Positions 12,647-23,200 are shown, numbered from the stretch's first letter. The stretch: 64,000 nt of DNA from Cordia subcordata (GCA_028554755.1 JAPTOF010000021.1:6487001-6551000), one strand, 5' to 3'. Notes: a model not told the origin generated them from the letters alone. A program made the numbers and translations.

Positions 12647-12935
12647 TTCAAAAAGAAATTATTTGTTTAAAGATTGTCTTAGAATATGATTTTAGAATAT
12701 GATTTTTTACAGGACTAGAGTCGATAGTTGAAGACTCGTCTAAAAGAAAGGAGACAGAGGTTGTAGGAGGATCATCTGTTGTAGACGAGGCAGAACCCTT
12801 CTTAGAAGAGAAGACAATTCCTTCGTTAGTCACAAATATTCCTGATGAAGTGTTAGCTGGTATGAGTCAATTGTTCTACTTGCCATCTTCGTATAGAGAC
12901 TTAGAATGAATTGAGTTATCAAATATTTATTTATT

Positions 12936-13175
12936 ATCCTACAACTATTTGTTCACTACCTTACAACTATTTGTTCACTACTTCACAACTATTTATTCAC
13001 TGACTATTTGTTCATTATTCCACAACTATTTATTTACTACCCCACAACCATTTGTTCACTATCTCACAACTATTTGTTCACTGACTATTTATTCATTATC
13101 TTACAACTATTTGCTCATAGAATTTCATATATATATAAAATATTTGTTGATTACCCCATAACTATTTGTTCACTA
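12936..13175. repeat. Degenerate tandem array of about 21 bp (ACAACTATTTGTTCACT)
   Basis: About nine imperfect copies of ACAACTATTTGTTCACTAC, some lacking a few bases, lie head to tail from about 12936 to 13120, with one more near 13160. Scattered relatives occur at about 12500-12590. The unit reads through as Tyr/Thr/Phe-rich ORFs in two frames, which are repeat artefacts. The spacing is direct and without unique spacers, so it is not a CRISPR array. Confidence 0.75.
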
Positions 13176-13303
13176 ACTCTCACACACACAGAAACAAAAC
13201 ATAAACACATTTGCATGTACGCATACATGAAGGCCAAGGTGAGCGTTAATGGTGGATTGATCTTGGAACATCTAAATACCACATGAGAGGTAAGGTTAGA
13301 ATA

Positions 13304-13633
13304 TGTTGAATGTGGCCCTTAGTCTTGGGCAACAAAAATAACAAATTACCTTTTGTGCACGTTACCTTATTAGCTTATTACCCTTTTAGCACATAATTAA
13401 TTAGTTGTCTTTTCTACTTAATAGGTTTTAGGAAACCTTTGCACTATAAATATATGGCAATAATCATTGTGTTAGGGGTGTGAGAGAAACTAGAGTAAGC
13501 CTTGTAGTATTCGTGATCAATAATAGAATTATTCTTTGCTGCCCATGGATGTAGGCTTTAACGCGGACCCACGTAATTCTCGTCTCCATTTTTCTTCTCG
13601 TATTCTTCATGTTTGCATGTTTTTTCCCCAACA
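13304..13633 (+). repeat. 5' LTR of the Tork-like copia element
   Basis: A 330-bp LTR from TGTTGAATGTGGCC to TTCCCCAACA, with TG...CA ends. A TATAAATA at 13445-13452 is the likely promoter. It pairs with the LTR at 18502-18829. Confidence 0.92.
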
Positions 13634-13636
13634 AAC

Positions 13637-13650
13637 TGGTATCTAGAGCT
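13637..13650 (+). other. Primer-binding site, initiator-Met-tRNA type
   Basis: TGGTATCTAGAGCT starts three bases after the 5' LTR. It is a variant of TGGTATCAGAGC, the usual plant copia site complementary to the 3' end of initiator tRNA-Met. Confidence 0.8.
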
Positions 13651-14472
13651 TAGGTATTAATCCACTGGTTGAAAGGAAAAGGAAAAATCAAAACTCACTG
13701 TGAAACAAAAATTGCTCAAACCAAACGGTGCCTAACCAAACAAAGGTCTTTGCTCGGCAAGGAGTGCTCCGGTGCTGTCTATGTTAAGCGTTGGTGGCTG
13801 GAGTGGAAGCTTACGTCGGCAGATCGTGGTTCGTGTTTGGGTTTGAAGAACAAGCGAAGAAGATAGAGTTCGTGTGCTCTTGAGGTTAGTTTTGGGTATT
13901 CAGGTATTTTTTTTTTTTTTTGAAATTGGTTCAAGTTTGTAAAGCATGTTTAGGGTTAGTAGGCTTTGGGTCTTTGGGTTTATTTGGATCGGGCATGGGT
14001 AGTGGCCTTGTCCAATTTTGGCTAGGTCTTGGATCTTGGATTTTGGGTGAATTAATTTTTTGTTAGACTTGGGTTCTAGGCCAGAAAAATAATAAATTTA
14101 TTTTTTGGGCTTGGTCTTAGTTTAGGCCAAAAGAATAAAAAAAAAAATTATTTGGGCTTAGATTTAGTCCTGAAAAAAAAAAAAGACAAGTTGACCCGTT
14201 TGACCGTGTTGACCGGGGTTGACCGGCTTTGACCAGAGCCTTACCCCACATTTTTCAACTTGTTGAGTCCGTTTTCGGGCTTTGTTTTTCTAGATTATGC
14301 TCCGAAGTACGTGTTTAGGGACGGTCTTGACTTTGACCAATAGGTTTGACTTTGACCAGTGTTGAGCAAAGTTGACCAGGGGTGTTCCTAACGTTTTTTG
14401 ACGTGTTGAATCCGTTTTTGCGGTCTGTTGAGCCAAATTCTATCCCTAAGTGCGAGTTTTGAGCAAACAAAA
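13651..14472 (+). other. Untranslated leader of the Tork-like element
   Basis: No conserved protein. The leader contains clusters of TTGACC/TTTGACC repeats (about 14190-14390) and short poly-T and poly-A runs. An ORF at 13669-13866 has no family signature. Confidence 0.6.
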
Positions 14473-15231
14473 ATGTCTTCCACAGGTGAAAAGTTTGAAA
14501 TCGAGAAGTTTGGCGGGAGAATAAGTTTCAGTCTATGGAGGATCAGATTCAAGGCATTTATGACAATGCAAGGACTTTGGAAAGTCATTGAAGAAGTGAT
14601 CCCAAAGAAGATGGAACCAGCAGCGAGAGAAGAACTCGAAGCGAAAGCCTTGAGTACAATACATATGTCCGTGACGAATGAAGTATTGCTAGAGATTGTT
14701 GAAAAGACAACAGCAGTTGAGGCTTGGAATACTTTGGTGGAATTGTATGCATCTAAATCTCTCACAAATCGCCTCTACTTGAAGAAGCGATTGTATCATC
14801 TTAGAATGAAAGAAGGTACCTCACTAAAACAACACTTTGATGAGTTTACCTCTTGTTTTATTGCTTTGAAGGATGTGGGTGTTAAAATTGATGACGAAGA
14901 CCAAGCTATAATCCTATTTTGCTCCTTACCGTCTTCATATATGAACTTTGTGGACATTATGTTGTACGGGAGGGATAAAATTACCTTTGAAGATGTGATT
15001 GCTTCATTAAAATCGAAGGATCTTCAAACACATATTCCGGGACATAGAGAAGAAGTTCATGGGAAGGGTTTAGTGAGTAGAGGGAGATCAAAGAATAAAG
15101 GGGGATCTTCGGGTAGAAAGAAAAGCAAGCCAAGGTCAAAATCAAGAGCAAGAAAGCTACGCTATTTAAAGTGTGGTTAGAAAGGTCACATTAAGAAAGA
15201 ATGTCTAACACTGAAAAAGGGAAAGAAAAAA
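14473..15231 (+). pseudogene. gag: gag of the Tork-like copia element, with a stop in the zinc knuckle
   Basis: Encodes the capsid-like Gag protein that packages element RNA. The ATG at 14473 begins M-S-S-T-G-E-K-F, matching Tnt1-type starts; an in-frame ATG at 14428 is less likely. Conserved pieces include S-L-W-R-I-R-F near residue 17 and the Y-L-K-K-R-L-Y-H-L region near 98-106. A basic S/R/K-rich tail leads to the CCHC knuckle. There the reading frame meets TAG (15178-15180) directly after K-C-G, and the rest (K-G-H-I-K-K-E-C) lies beyond it. The leading cysteine also appears to have become arginine. Gag would therefore lose its RNA-binding knuckle. Confidence 0.88.
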
Positions 15232-15627
15232 GTGGAGAATTCAACCAATGTGATGGAGAATACTGACAGTGATAGGGAGAACTCGAGTAGTACTAGGGAT
15301 GTTTTGACTGTGATGCACTTACAGTGGCATAATCAATGGATTCTTCATACTGCTGCAACGTTCCATATGTGTCCTAGACGTGACTGGTTCTCTTCTTATT
15401 CCAAAAGAGGAGAGAAAGTCTTTCTAGGCAATGATCTTTCGTTGAAGGTGGAGGGAATAGGCATCGTAAATATCAAGATGTTTGATGGTATTACAAGATC
15501 TCTCGAGTGTTGGCATGTACCGGAGCTGAAGAAAAACTTGATTTCTCTTGGGTGTTTGGATTCTCATGGGTACAAATTCCAATGTGAGAATGGTGTCTTA
15601 AAAGTGACCAAAGGTGCAAGCTCTTGA
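15232..15627 (+). pseudogene. Protease and GAG-pre-integrase region of the Tork-like element, catalytic motif lost
   Basis: This is the aspartic protease part of pol. The copia signature W-I-L-D-S-G-A-T normally holds the catalytic aspartate. Here residues 36-43 read W-I-L-H-T-A-A-T, so D, S and G are all replaced (15346-15354). The following C-P-R-R-D-W-F and the V-P-E-L-K-K-N-L-I-S-L-G stretch are well kept. A stop ends the frame at 15625-15627, and the next ORF overlaps it in another frame. The product could not process the polyprotein. Confidence 0.88.
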
Positions 15628-16587
15628 AAAGGAACTTAACTGGTGGCCTATATGTTCTTCAAGGTAGTACAATTACAGGTGTTGCAGTTGTTGCATCCGA
15701 GGAGAGTGATAATGACACTACACAGTTATGGCACAAAAGGTTGGGCCATATGAGCGAGAGGGGATTGACCAAGTTGAGCAAGAGGGATATGCTTTATGGG
15801 CAAAAAAGGGGAAAGCTTGAATTCTACGAGCATTGTGTTTTTGGAAAGCAAATTAGGGTGAAGTTTAGCAAGGAACAGGAGAATACCAAATGTACACTTG
15901 ATTACATTCATTCTAATCTTTGGGGTCCTAATAAAGTTCCTTCCAAGAAAAGTGCCAGGTATACATCACTTTCATTGATGCATACTCTCGGATGGTGTAG
16001 GTATACTTCTTGAAAACTAAAGATGAGGCGTTTCCAACATTTGTCAAGTAGAAGACGTTGATTGAGAAGTAAACTGGTAAACAGATTAATCTTCTTAGAA
16101 CTAACAATGGGTTGGAATACTGCAATAAAAGTTTGATGAGTTCTGCAGGGAACATGGCATTGTGAGACACCGCACATGTGTAGGGACACCACAACAGAAT
16201 GGAGTTGCAGAACGCATGAATAGAACTCTAGTAGAGAGAGCTCGTTGTATGCTCTCCCATTCTGGTTTGAGTCAAGATTTTTGGGCTGAAGCCGTTAATA
16301 CGGCGTGCTATTTGGTGAATAGGTCTCCATCCAAAGCTATTGAATTGAAAACTCCTTTTGAGTTTTGGTCTGGCAAGCCTGCTGACTACTCTCGTTTGAG
16401 GGTGTTCGGTTGCCCTACATTCACTCACGTGAAGGATGGCAAGTTAGAGCCGAGGGCAAAGAAATGCATATTCCTAGGCTATGCGTCCGAGAGGAAAGGT
16501 TACAGGTTGTGGTGTATAGATCCGAAGTCTCCAGGTTTCCTCGTCAGCAGGGATGTCACATTCAATGAGTCTGCTTCATTAGACTAA
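15624..16587 (+). pseudogene. Integrase of the Tork-like element, two catalytic Asp changed
   Basis: Integrase inserts element cDNA into host DNA. The N-terminal zinc-binding part shows L-W-H-K-R-L-G-H-M, but its CxxC end reads Y-E-H-C, losing one ligand. In the core, the first catalytic Asp (normally H-S-D-L-W-G) is Asn at 15915-15917 and the second (normally R-T-D-N-G) is Asn at 16103-16105. The Glu in G-V-A-E-R-M-N is kept (16210-16212). Frameshifts occur around 16010-16160. The C-terminal part (16162-16587) is a clean 141-codon stretch with N-G-V-A-E-R-M-N-R-T and V-F-G-C-P-T-F. The enzyme is dead. Confidence 0.88.
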
Positions 16588-17819
16588 GAAAAAAAGAAAG
16601 CGGTAGCTGGTTTAGACCACGGTGTCAAAAAGTAGATGGAGGTATTTGCTGATGTTCCAAATTTTCCATCTTGCAATAGTAGCAGTCCAATTCAGTCGAC
16701 TCAGCCAACTGAGGTGCATGATCAAAATGTGTCTGAACAACAGAAGTACAGCATTGCTACTAGGTGAGAAAAGAGACAGATTAGAGAGCCTTAAAGGTAT
16801 GGATACGCTGATCTTGTTGCTTATGCTTTGACTATTGCTGAAACAATTGAAGGACATGAGCCGAATCCATACAAAGAGGCTATATTTAGAAACGATTCTG
16901 CTCAGTGGGTAAGTGCCACGAGTGAAGAGATTGAGTCTCTTTAGAAGAATCAAACATGGGAGCTTGTTAAATTGCCTTAAAGACAGTGAGTTGTTGGTTG
17001 CAAATGGGTTTAGAAGAAAAAATAAGGTACTCCAGGGGTTGAAGGTCCTCGATACAAGGCACGATTGGTAGCAAAAGGCTATACACAAAGGGAGGGTGTT
17101 GACTTCAACGAAGTGTTCTCTCCGGTTGTGAAGCATTGTTCCATCAGGGTTTTACTTGCCTTGGTTACTCTTCATGACTTAGAGCTTGAGCACCTAGATG
17201 TGAAAACAGCGTTTTTGCATGGTGATCTTGAAGAGCAGATTTACATGAGTCAACCGGAGGGGTATGTGGTTCCTGGTAAGGAGAACCATGTTTGCAAACT
17301 GAAGAAGCCCTTGTATGGGTTGAAGCAGTCGCCTCGGCAATGGTATAAGAGATTTGACACATTCATGATAAGTGCTGGATACACAAGGAGTGCCTATGAC
17401 AGCTGTGTGTATCTCAAGAAGCTTCCAGATGGTTCATTTGTGTACTTGTTGTTGTATGTCAATGATATGCTTATTGCTACTAAAAGCATGCAATCAACGA
17501 ATTAAAGAAACAGCTAGGTGATGAGTTTGAGATGAAAGATCTTAGAGCAGCAAAGAAGATTCTTGGCATGGAGATTCACAGAGATAGAAATGCTGGGAAG
17601 CTGTTTTTGTCTCAGCAAAGTTATATTGAGAAAGTGCTGGAGTGTTTTAGGATGCTTAAAGTAAAGTCTGTGAGTGTGCTGCTTGCTACTCATTTCAAGT
17701 TGTCTGCAGATTTGTCACCTAAAACAGAGAAGAAGGTGGAGCATATGTCTCATGTTCCATACTCGAGTGCTGTTGGTAGCTTGATGTATGCTATGGTATG
17801 CACTCGTCCTGACATTTAA
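16588..17819 (+). pseudogene. Reverse transcriptase of the Tork-like element, YVDD changed to YVND
   Basis: After a linker with several stops (16588-17060), the RT region resumes at 17065 with V-A-K-G-Y-T-Q-R-E-G-V-D-F. It continues with L-D-V-K-T-A-F-L-H-G-D-L and K-K-P-L-Y-G-L-K-Q-S-P-R-Q-W. The active site reads Y-V-N-D, with Asn at 17461-17463 in place of Asp. A stop and frameshift follow at about 17503. The frame at 17532-17819 continues with L-G-M-E-I-H-R-D-R, P-Y-S-S-A-V-G-S-L-M-Y-A-M and C-T-R-P-D-I, then another stop. Confidence 0.9.
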
Positions 17820-18430
17820 CATGCGGTTAGTGTTATAAGTAGGTATATGGCATCGCCTAGGAAAGTACACTGGGAAGCGGTGAAATGGATAATGAGATAT
17901 TTGCATGACAATGCGAATGTAAGTTTGCTGTTTATCGAGATGGCTGGAGATTGCGCGAGGTTGATGGGTTATTGTGATTCAGACTTTGCGGGTGACCTTG
18001 ATAAGAGAAGATCTCCGACGGGTACATGTTTACTCTTTCTGGATGTGCTATCAATTTGAAAGCAACATTACAGTCTACTGTGGCATTGTCGACTACTGAG
18101 GCAGAGTACATGGCAATTGCAGAAGCTGTGAAGGAGGCCATGTGGTTACAAGGCCTGGTTCGTGATCTTAGATTGCAGTAAGATACAAGTACAATATTTT
18201 GTGATAGCCAGAGTGCAATCCATCTGACAAAGAATTAGATGTATCATGAGAGGATTAAACACATTGACATCAGATATCACTTTATCAGAGATGTTGTATC
18301 ACAGGGGATCATATCGGTGCAGAACATATCTACTCATGAGAATCCAGCAGATATGATGACTAAGGCGATTCCAGTCAGCAAGTTTAAGCATTGCTTGGAC
18401 TTGGTTGCTATTTGTTGTGTGGAGCATTGA
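17820..18430 (+). pseudogene. RNase H of the Tork-like element, broken by stops
   Basis: RNase H degrades the RNA template during reverse transcription. Visible motifs are G-Y-C-D-S-D-F-A-G-D near 17970, T-E-A-E-Y-M-A near 18100, F-C-D-S-Q-S-A-I near 18200 and K-H-I-D-I-R-Y-H-F-I-R near 18260. The expected acidic residues remain, unlike in PR, IN and RT. Stops at about 18057, 18180 and 18236 break the frame. It ends with N-P-A-D-M-M-T-K, the usual copia pol C terminus. Confidence 0.85.
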
Positions 18431-18490
18431 GCCCTTAGGGGCAGTTGGTAGCAGGGACGATAGTGTATTGATTTGAGCGAATACGTGCCA

Positions 18491-18501
18491 AGGTGGAGAT
18501 T
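18491..18501 (+). other. Polypurine tract of the Tork-like element
   Basis: AGGTGGAGAT lies directly before the 3' LTR. It primes plus-strand DNA synthesis in copia elements. Confidence 0.8.
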
Positions 18502-18829
18502 TGTTGAATATGGCCATATTCTTGGACAATAAGAATAGCAAATTACCTTTTGTGCACGTTACCTTATTAGCTTATTACCTTTTAGCACATAATTAATTAG
18601 TTGCCTTTTCTACTTAATAGGTTTTAGGAAACCTTTGCATTATAAATATGTGACAATACTCATTGTGTTAGGGGTGTGAGAGAAACCGGAGTAAGCCTTG
18701 TAGTATTCGTGATCAATAATAGAATTATTCTCTGCTGCCCATGGATGTAAGCTTTAAGGCCGAACCACGTAATTTTTGTCTCCATTTTTCTTCTCGTATT
18801 CTTCGTGTTTGCATGTTTTTTCCCCAACA
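18502..18829 (+). repeat. 3' LTR of the Tork-like copia element
   Basis: Runs from TGTTGAATATGGCC to TTCCCCAACA. It has the same ends and internal blocks as the 5' LTR (CTTTTGTGCACGTTACC, GTGAGAGAAAC, CTGCCCATGGATGTA), with scattered differences. Confidence 0.92.
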
Positions 18830-18834
18830 GAATC

Positions 18835-19290
18835 CAATGAGGAGAGGAAGAGTTTGGTAGTTGCGACATGGTGAGATAATGCCAGAATTTTCATCGGAAT
18901 GAGGAAGAAGACGATGGGCTTTAATAGTTAGGAGATTTCTTTGGACGTGGTGCATATCAATACAATCAGCAAAGAAAGGTGAATTTTATGGTGGTATTTA
19001 TTCAGCGTGAGATGATTGGCGATGTTATAGGTGAAACAAAAGAAGAAAAGAAGAGAAAAAGAGAGAGGTAAGGAGAGAAGAAGGAAGAGAGAGAAAGAGA
19101 CGTGATTGCTTTGTTTTTTTTTTTCAAATATAAAGGAGCATTATGCTTCGTAGGAACACCATGGTAAAGAACCATGGTACAATTTGCCATAGTTTGAAGA
19201 TCTTGGCCTCAATTCATGCATAGCCCATCTATGTGTAATAGTTGTTCTTGTTCTTTTTCTTTTTCTTTCTTAAAAAAAAAAAAGAAAAAG
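18835..19290. other. Interval between the copia element and the foldback element
   Basis: No gene seen. A purine-rich run (AGAAGAAAAGAAGAGAAAAAG and similar) covers about 19035-19100. The last part (about 19200-19290) resembles the block on the far side of the foldback element near 20.72-20.76 kb. Confidence 0.5.
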
Positions 19291-20686
19291 GGTAGTTTTA
19301 AGGCTTGCACTTTGTAAAATGTGGAATTAAGGGTATAAACTTTAAAAGTTTTAATAGTAGGGTTTAAACTTATGAAAAAGTAAGATTTTACCCTCCATTA
19401 AGTAACAGTGTTAATTAATTTTTTACTTACGTGGCATTTTATTTCATTTTTCTACTTAGCTGGATTTCCTTATATGGCAATCTAGCTCCGATATGGCATA
19501 CACAAATACAAATTTCTTAATTCTGAACTATTAGTGAATATCACATATATATAAATTCTTAAAATCTTTTTTGTAAGCTATAGTAATATGAATTAATCTA
19601 CATTTTTTCTTTTGCTCATATAAAATTTTTTATATATTTAAAAATTTTAAAAATATAAACTAATTGTGCATTTTAAGTATTAAAATAAAAAATTTAAATA
19701 ACTTACAATAAACATTAAACATTTAAATCAGTTTCTTCTAAGGTTTAAACCAATTAATTTAAATTTCTTAATTCTGAACTATTAGTGAATATCACATATA
19801 TATAAATTCTTAAAATCTTTTTTGTAAGCTATAGTAATATAAATTAATCTACATTTTTTCTTTTGCTCATATAAAACTTTTTACATATTTAAAAATTTTA
19901 AAAATTTAAACTAATTGTGCATTTTAAGTATTAAAATAAAAAATTTAAATAACTTACAATAAACATTAAACATTTAAATTAGTTTCTTCTAAGGTTTAAA
20001 CCAATTAATTTAAATTATTAAAGTAATACAACAAAGTTTTTGTTTCCTAATTTTTGTTCAATAAGAAAAATATATTAAATTAATTATTGTGCATTAATTC
20101 AAAATGCACAATACTTCTTTTTTCCAAACAATATACATTATTGTCTCAGCATGATACTTGGAAGTTTAAAGTTTTTGTTTATTAATTTTTGTTTAATAAG
20201 AAAAAATATATAAAATATATTAAATTTTTATGTTAATTTAAACCAACTAATTTAAATACACAATTAATTTTTGGTTTATTGTAAATCATTTAAATGTTTT
20301 ATTTTAATACTTAAAATGCACAACTAATTTAATTTTTTAAATTTTAAATATATAAAAGAAATATATTAAGCAAAAGAAATAAATGTAGATTAATTTATAT
20401 TCTCATAGCCAACAATTTTTTTTTTTAAATTTATACATGTGTACGTGTATATAATGGCTTAGAATTTATAATTAGTGTGTTGATGCCATATAAGAGTTAG
20501 ATTGTCATGTAAGGAAATTCACCTAAGGTAAAAAATAAAATAAAATGCCACATAAGTAGAAAGTTAACACTATTATTTAACGGCGTATAAATCCTCACTT
20601 TTCATAAGTTCAAGCCCTTCTATTAAAACTTTTAAAGTTTAGATCCTTAGTTTCATATTTTATAAAGTTCAACCCCTAAAACTACT
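19291..20686. mobile_element. Foldback-type DNA element with long terminal inverted repeats
   Basis: The left end (from 19291, GGTAGTTTTAAGGCTTG) is matched in inverted form by the right end (to 20686). Shared blocks in the same order are ACTTTAAAAGTTTTAATAG, AACTTATGAAAA, GTGTTAA, ACTTA-GTGGCATTTTATTT, TTTCCTTA and ATATGGCAT. The inverted arms are roughly 270 bp or longer and diverged. The centre is very AT-rich and also partly palindromic. No transposase is encoded, so it would depend on an enzyme elsewhere, as MULE-derived or foldback elements do. No clean target-site duplication was found. Confidence 0.7.
19510..20011. repeat. 251-bp tandem duplication inside the foldback element
   Basis: The unit starting AAATTTCTTAATTCTGAAC occurs at 19510-19760 and again at 19761-20011, nearly identical. 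Part of the same unit returns in inverted orientation at about 20240-20440 (AATACTTAAAATGCACAA). The copies are far closer to each other than the two arms are, so this duplication came later. Confidence 0.88.
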
Positions 20687-21640
20687 ATTTTTTCCACAAG
20701 GAAAAGAGCTATCACGTGGCAACAACATAGCTTATCCACGTGCAATAGTTGTTCTTTTCTTTTTTTAAAAAAGGGGGAAAGCAAAAAAGCTACCAAGAGC
20801 TACCACGTGACAATAGTAGAGCAGTAGTGTTGGATTGGATTTTGAAATAGTATATGTAGATATAGATAAGGGACAATAGATAGTCTACAAAACGAACGAT
20901 TCGTTCAGAACAAACCAACCAAAATAGGCCACGTGGCAATGGGGTTGCAACTGTAAATATCAAACTTTGTAATTCTTTTTCGCCCTAACTACATGACAAA
21001 AAATACCTACACTTAATATTTATACCAATTCATCATTTCCAATGTATTTATGTCTAACTTGTCACTATATGCATTCAATTTGTTTGTTGACCATTTTTTT
21101 TTTGGTTCTTTTCTTTAAGTTTTTTGTTTTCTTTTGACATGTCAAAGTTGATATGGGGGGCTTGGAGTTGACATGTTGGGAAAAAGTAACTATATGGAAG
21201 ACCTCAAGGCTTGCTAAGGAAGCCTTTTCTTTTTGGTCGAGTAGCGTGCCTACGACATTTATAAATTACAGACATGTAACATTTATGAGATAACATTCAT
21301 GTTGTAAAAGGGTTGTAAAAATGTTATTTTTCTCACAAATAATGTTCATATATAACGTTTATTTCGTAAAATTTTTACTTTTAAACATCGTCAAATAAAA
21401 TTTAGTCATAGTTTTTAAATTTTTAAAAACTTTTTGGCAATCCTACAGTTCCTCATGAAAAGTCCAGGTATGTATTTACATTAAAAATTTATCTATTTAT
21501 TTTTTGAATTGTTATTATATATTATTGGTTAATAATTTGATATCATTTTCACGATGTTAAGTTTATGATTAGAAGAGAATATTATAATTGCTCAGAGAAA
21601 AAAGAATATTATAATTATTATTGTTAAACAGTTCTATCCA
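20687..21640. other. Non-coding interval with CACGTG-containing repeats
   Basis: CACGTG sites occur near 20714, 20737 and 20805, and CACGTGGCA near 20930. The block GCTATCACGTGGCAA to CCACGTGCAATAGTTGTTC resembles 12276-12312. From 20960 to 21640 there is AT-rich sequence with no recognisable gene. Confidence 0.55.
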
Positions 21641-21650
21641 GTGACTAAAA

Positions 21651-21753
<103 letters not shown>

Positions 21754-21779
21754 ATAATACTAGTATTAGTAATAATACT

Positions 21780-22400
21780 AATAGCAAGATTAGTATTATT
21801 AATAATTGATCCTGTAGTGAACCAAATAATATCCTTGTATCCTTTTTCGACGAATGTTGATCTACAAAACAACAAGTTAGGCACCGGTGTAGTACTGGGC
21901 AAAGAGCCTCTGATGCTTGAGTTAGTTATTCTCTTTTGAAGTGTTTTAGAATGGAATGTAATATGTAGAATGAAGTTACCTTATTTGGATATGGAATGGT
22001 CCTATTTATAGTTTGTGGCTAGGGACATGTGTCTCGCTAGCTAGATTAATCGATGATCATCGGATCTGTTGGGAATATGGTTAGAGAGACCTTTAAGTTG
22101 GTCAGTCAAGCTCATTGCAGGGATGCTTGATTGGGATGATCATGATAAGGTAGGTGATGATAGTTGATCTCGTATCATTAGCCCCCCATTTGAGGACACG
22201 TCGCATTGGGACGTCGCCAAATGCTTCTCGATCATTAGGTTGTATACTTGGGCATTTTCTTGGGCTGTAGGTGCATACAGGCTAGTCATTTTGTTTTCCC
22301 TCACGTGCGTATGTTGCACGATACGACGCGTCTGCTTTTGCAATGATGGTGCCTCTCTGAAATGCATGACAGGGTTGCCCTTTCAATTGCGACGTTTTGT
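21780..22400 (-). repeat. Ty3-gypsy-like LTR remnant, minus orientation
   Basis: Read on the minus strand there is a promoter core ACTATAAATAGGACC near 22005-22015. Downstream follow AACTCAAGCATCAGAGGCTC, TTTGCCCAGTACTAC and ACCGGTGCCTAACTTGTTG. This order resembles a widespread plant gypsy LTR pattern (a GACTTGAGCGTCGGAG-like block before a CACCGGTG-like block). The LTR at 54.48-55.08 kb has the same order. Ends are not clear, and the microsatellite abuts its 3' side. Confidence 0.45.
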
Positions 22401-22679
22401 CTGTGTGGCGCATCTCTTCAATTGTTGAATTTTGAATGGCACTTTTCCTCTTCTTTTTCCATTCTTTCACTTTCCGCATTCGTATCTCCTTATCAATTCT
22501 CTCCGAGTTCAAGTTCCTTTTCTTCCATTTCTGCTACCAGTAGTTTCACTCCGTCACTTCCAAAGTATCTCCAGTGCAGTCATTTCAGTAGCTCCTCCCT
22601 CTTAAGGACTCGTTTGCCCTTTTTCACCAAAAGCTTTTCATCATCTCTCTTTCGGCTAGGGTAGTGAATAAAAGATAAT

Positions 22680-23200
22680 TTAGCTCACTATTCTAATTTA
22701 CCCGATAACCCTGCTTCTCCAGTCGGTCGACTAGCTAGGGCGAGGGTAGACTAGAAAATCCAATTTTTTTGCTCAAACATTTCCTTTTTCAAATCAATGT
22801 GAATGCAAGTTTTGTCAAAGGTTTTAAAGATTGTTTGACTTAAAAATCTTGATATAGAAATATTCCAAGCTTTAAGGAATTTTTGAAAAACTTTCCAAAG
22901 GGTTCAAAGGTTCAAGATCATGTGGAAATCTTTAAGAAATATGTTTTTCAATTTTTTTTTTGGAGAAATCAAGAAAAGCCTTTTTTAAAAAATATTGAGC
23001 TATGGAATTTATTCAAGACCAACATATAAGAGCAAGATCCCGTACCCCTTATGTCACCTTTACATCTCCTTTCTTGTATCTTCCCTTGTCTTAATCTTTC
23101 ATGTATACTGTGAATAGATTTGATCTTCATAAAGCTTCCTTCATCTTCCCATCATTGCCAAAGAAGGTATACAAAAGGAAATCTAATTCCAATATAATCA
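22680..23200 (-). repeat. SIRE-type copia LTR fragment, minus orientation
   Basis: The stretch with AGTCGGTCGACTAG and, near 23020-23180, ACCCCTTATGTCACC to CTTCATCTTCCCATC matches the plan of the solo LTR at 32779-34108. That LTR has ACCCCTTATGATGCC and CTTCTCATCATC at the equivalent place and orientation. Only part of the LTR remains. Confidence 0.45.

Larger units (their letters stand above)
13304..18829 (+). mobile_element. Full-length Ty1-copia retrotransposon, Tork/Tnt1-like, non-autonomous
   Basis: Both LTRs, a PBS, gag, protease, integrase, reverse transcriptase, RNase H and a polypurine tract are present in copia order. The flanking 5-mers are GAATA (13299-13303) and GAATC (18830-18834), a target-site duplication with one change. 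The LTRs differ at roughly two dozen positions by eye, so the insertion is not recent. Many stop codons and several lost catalytic residues make it inactive. The gag and the segment S-L-T-N-R-L-Y-L-K-K are like those of Tnt1, which supports the Tork lineage. Confidence 0.93.

Noticed and set aside
12936..13175. CRISPR-like spaced repeats
   Set aside because: The repeats are contiguous and degenerate with no unique spacers, in a plant genome.
14388..14765. 125-codon minus ORF
   Set aside because: Shadow of the copia gag reading frame.
22362..22664. 100-codon Ser/Phe-rich plus ORF
   Set aside because: The composition follows the pyrimidine-rich leader. I could not align it with the 54 kb antisense ORF, so it is mentioned only as context.
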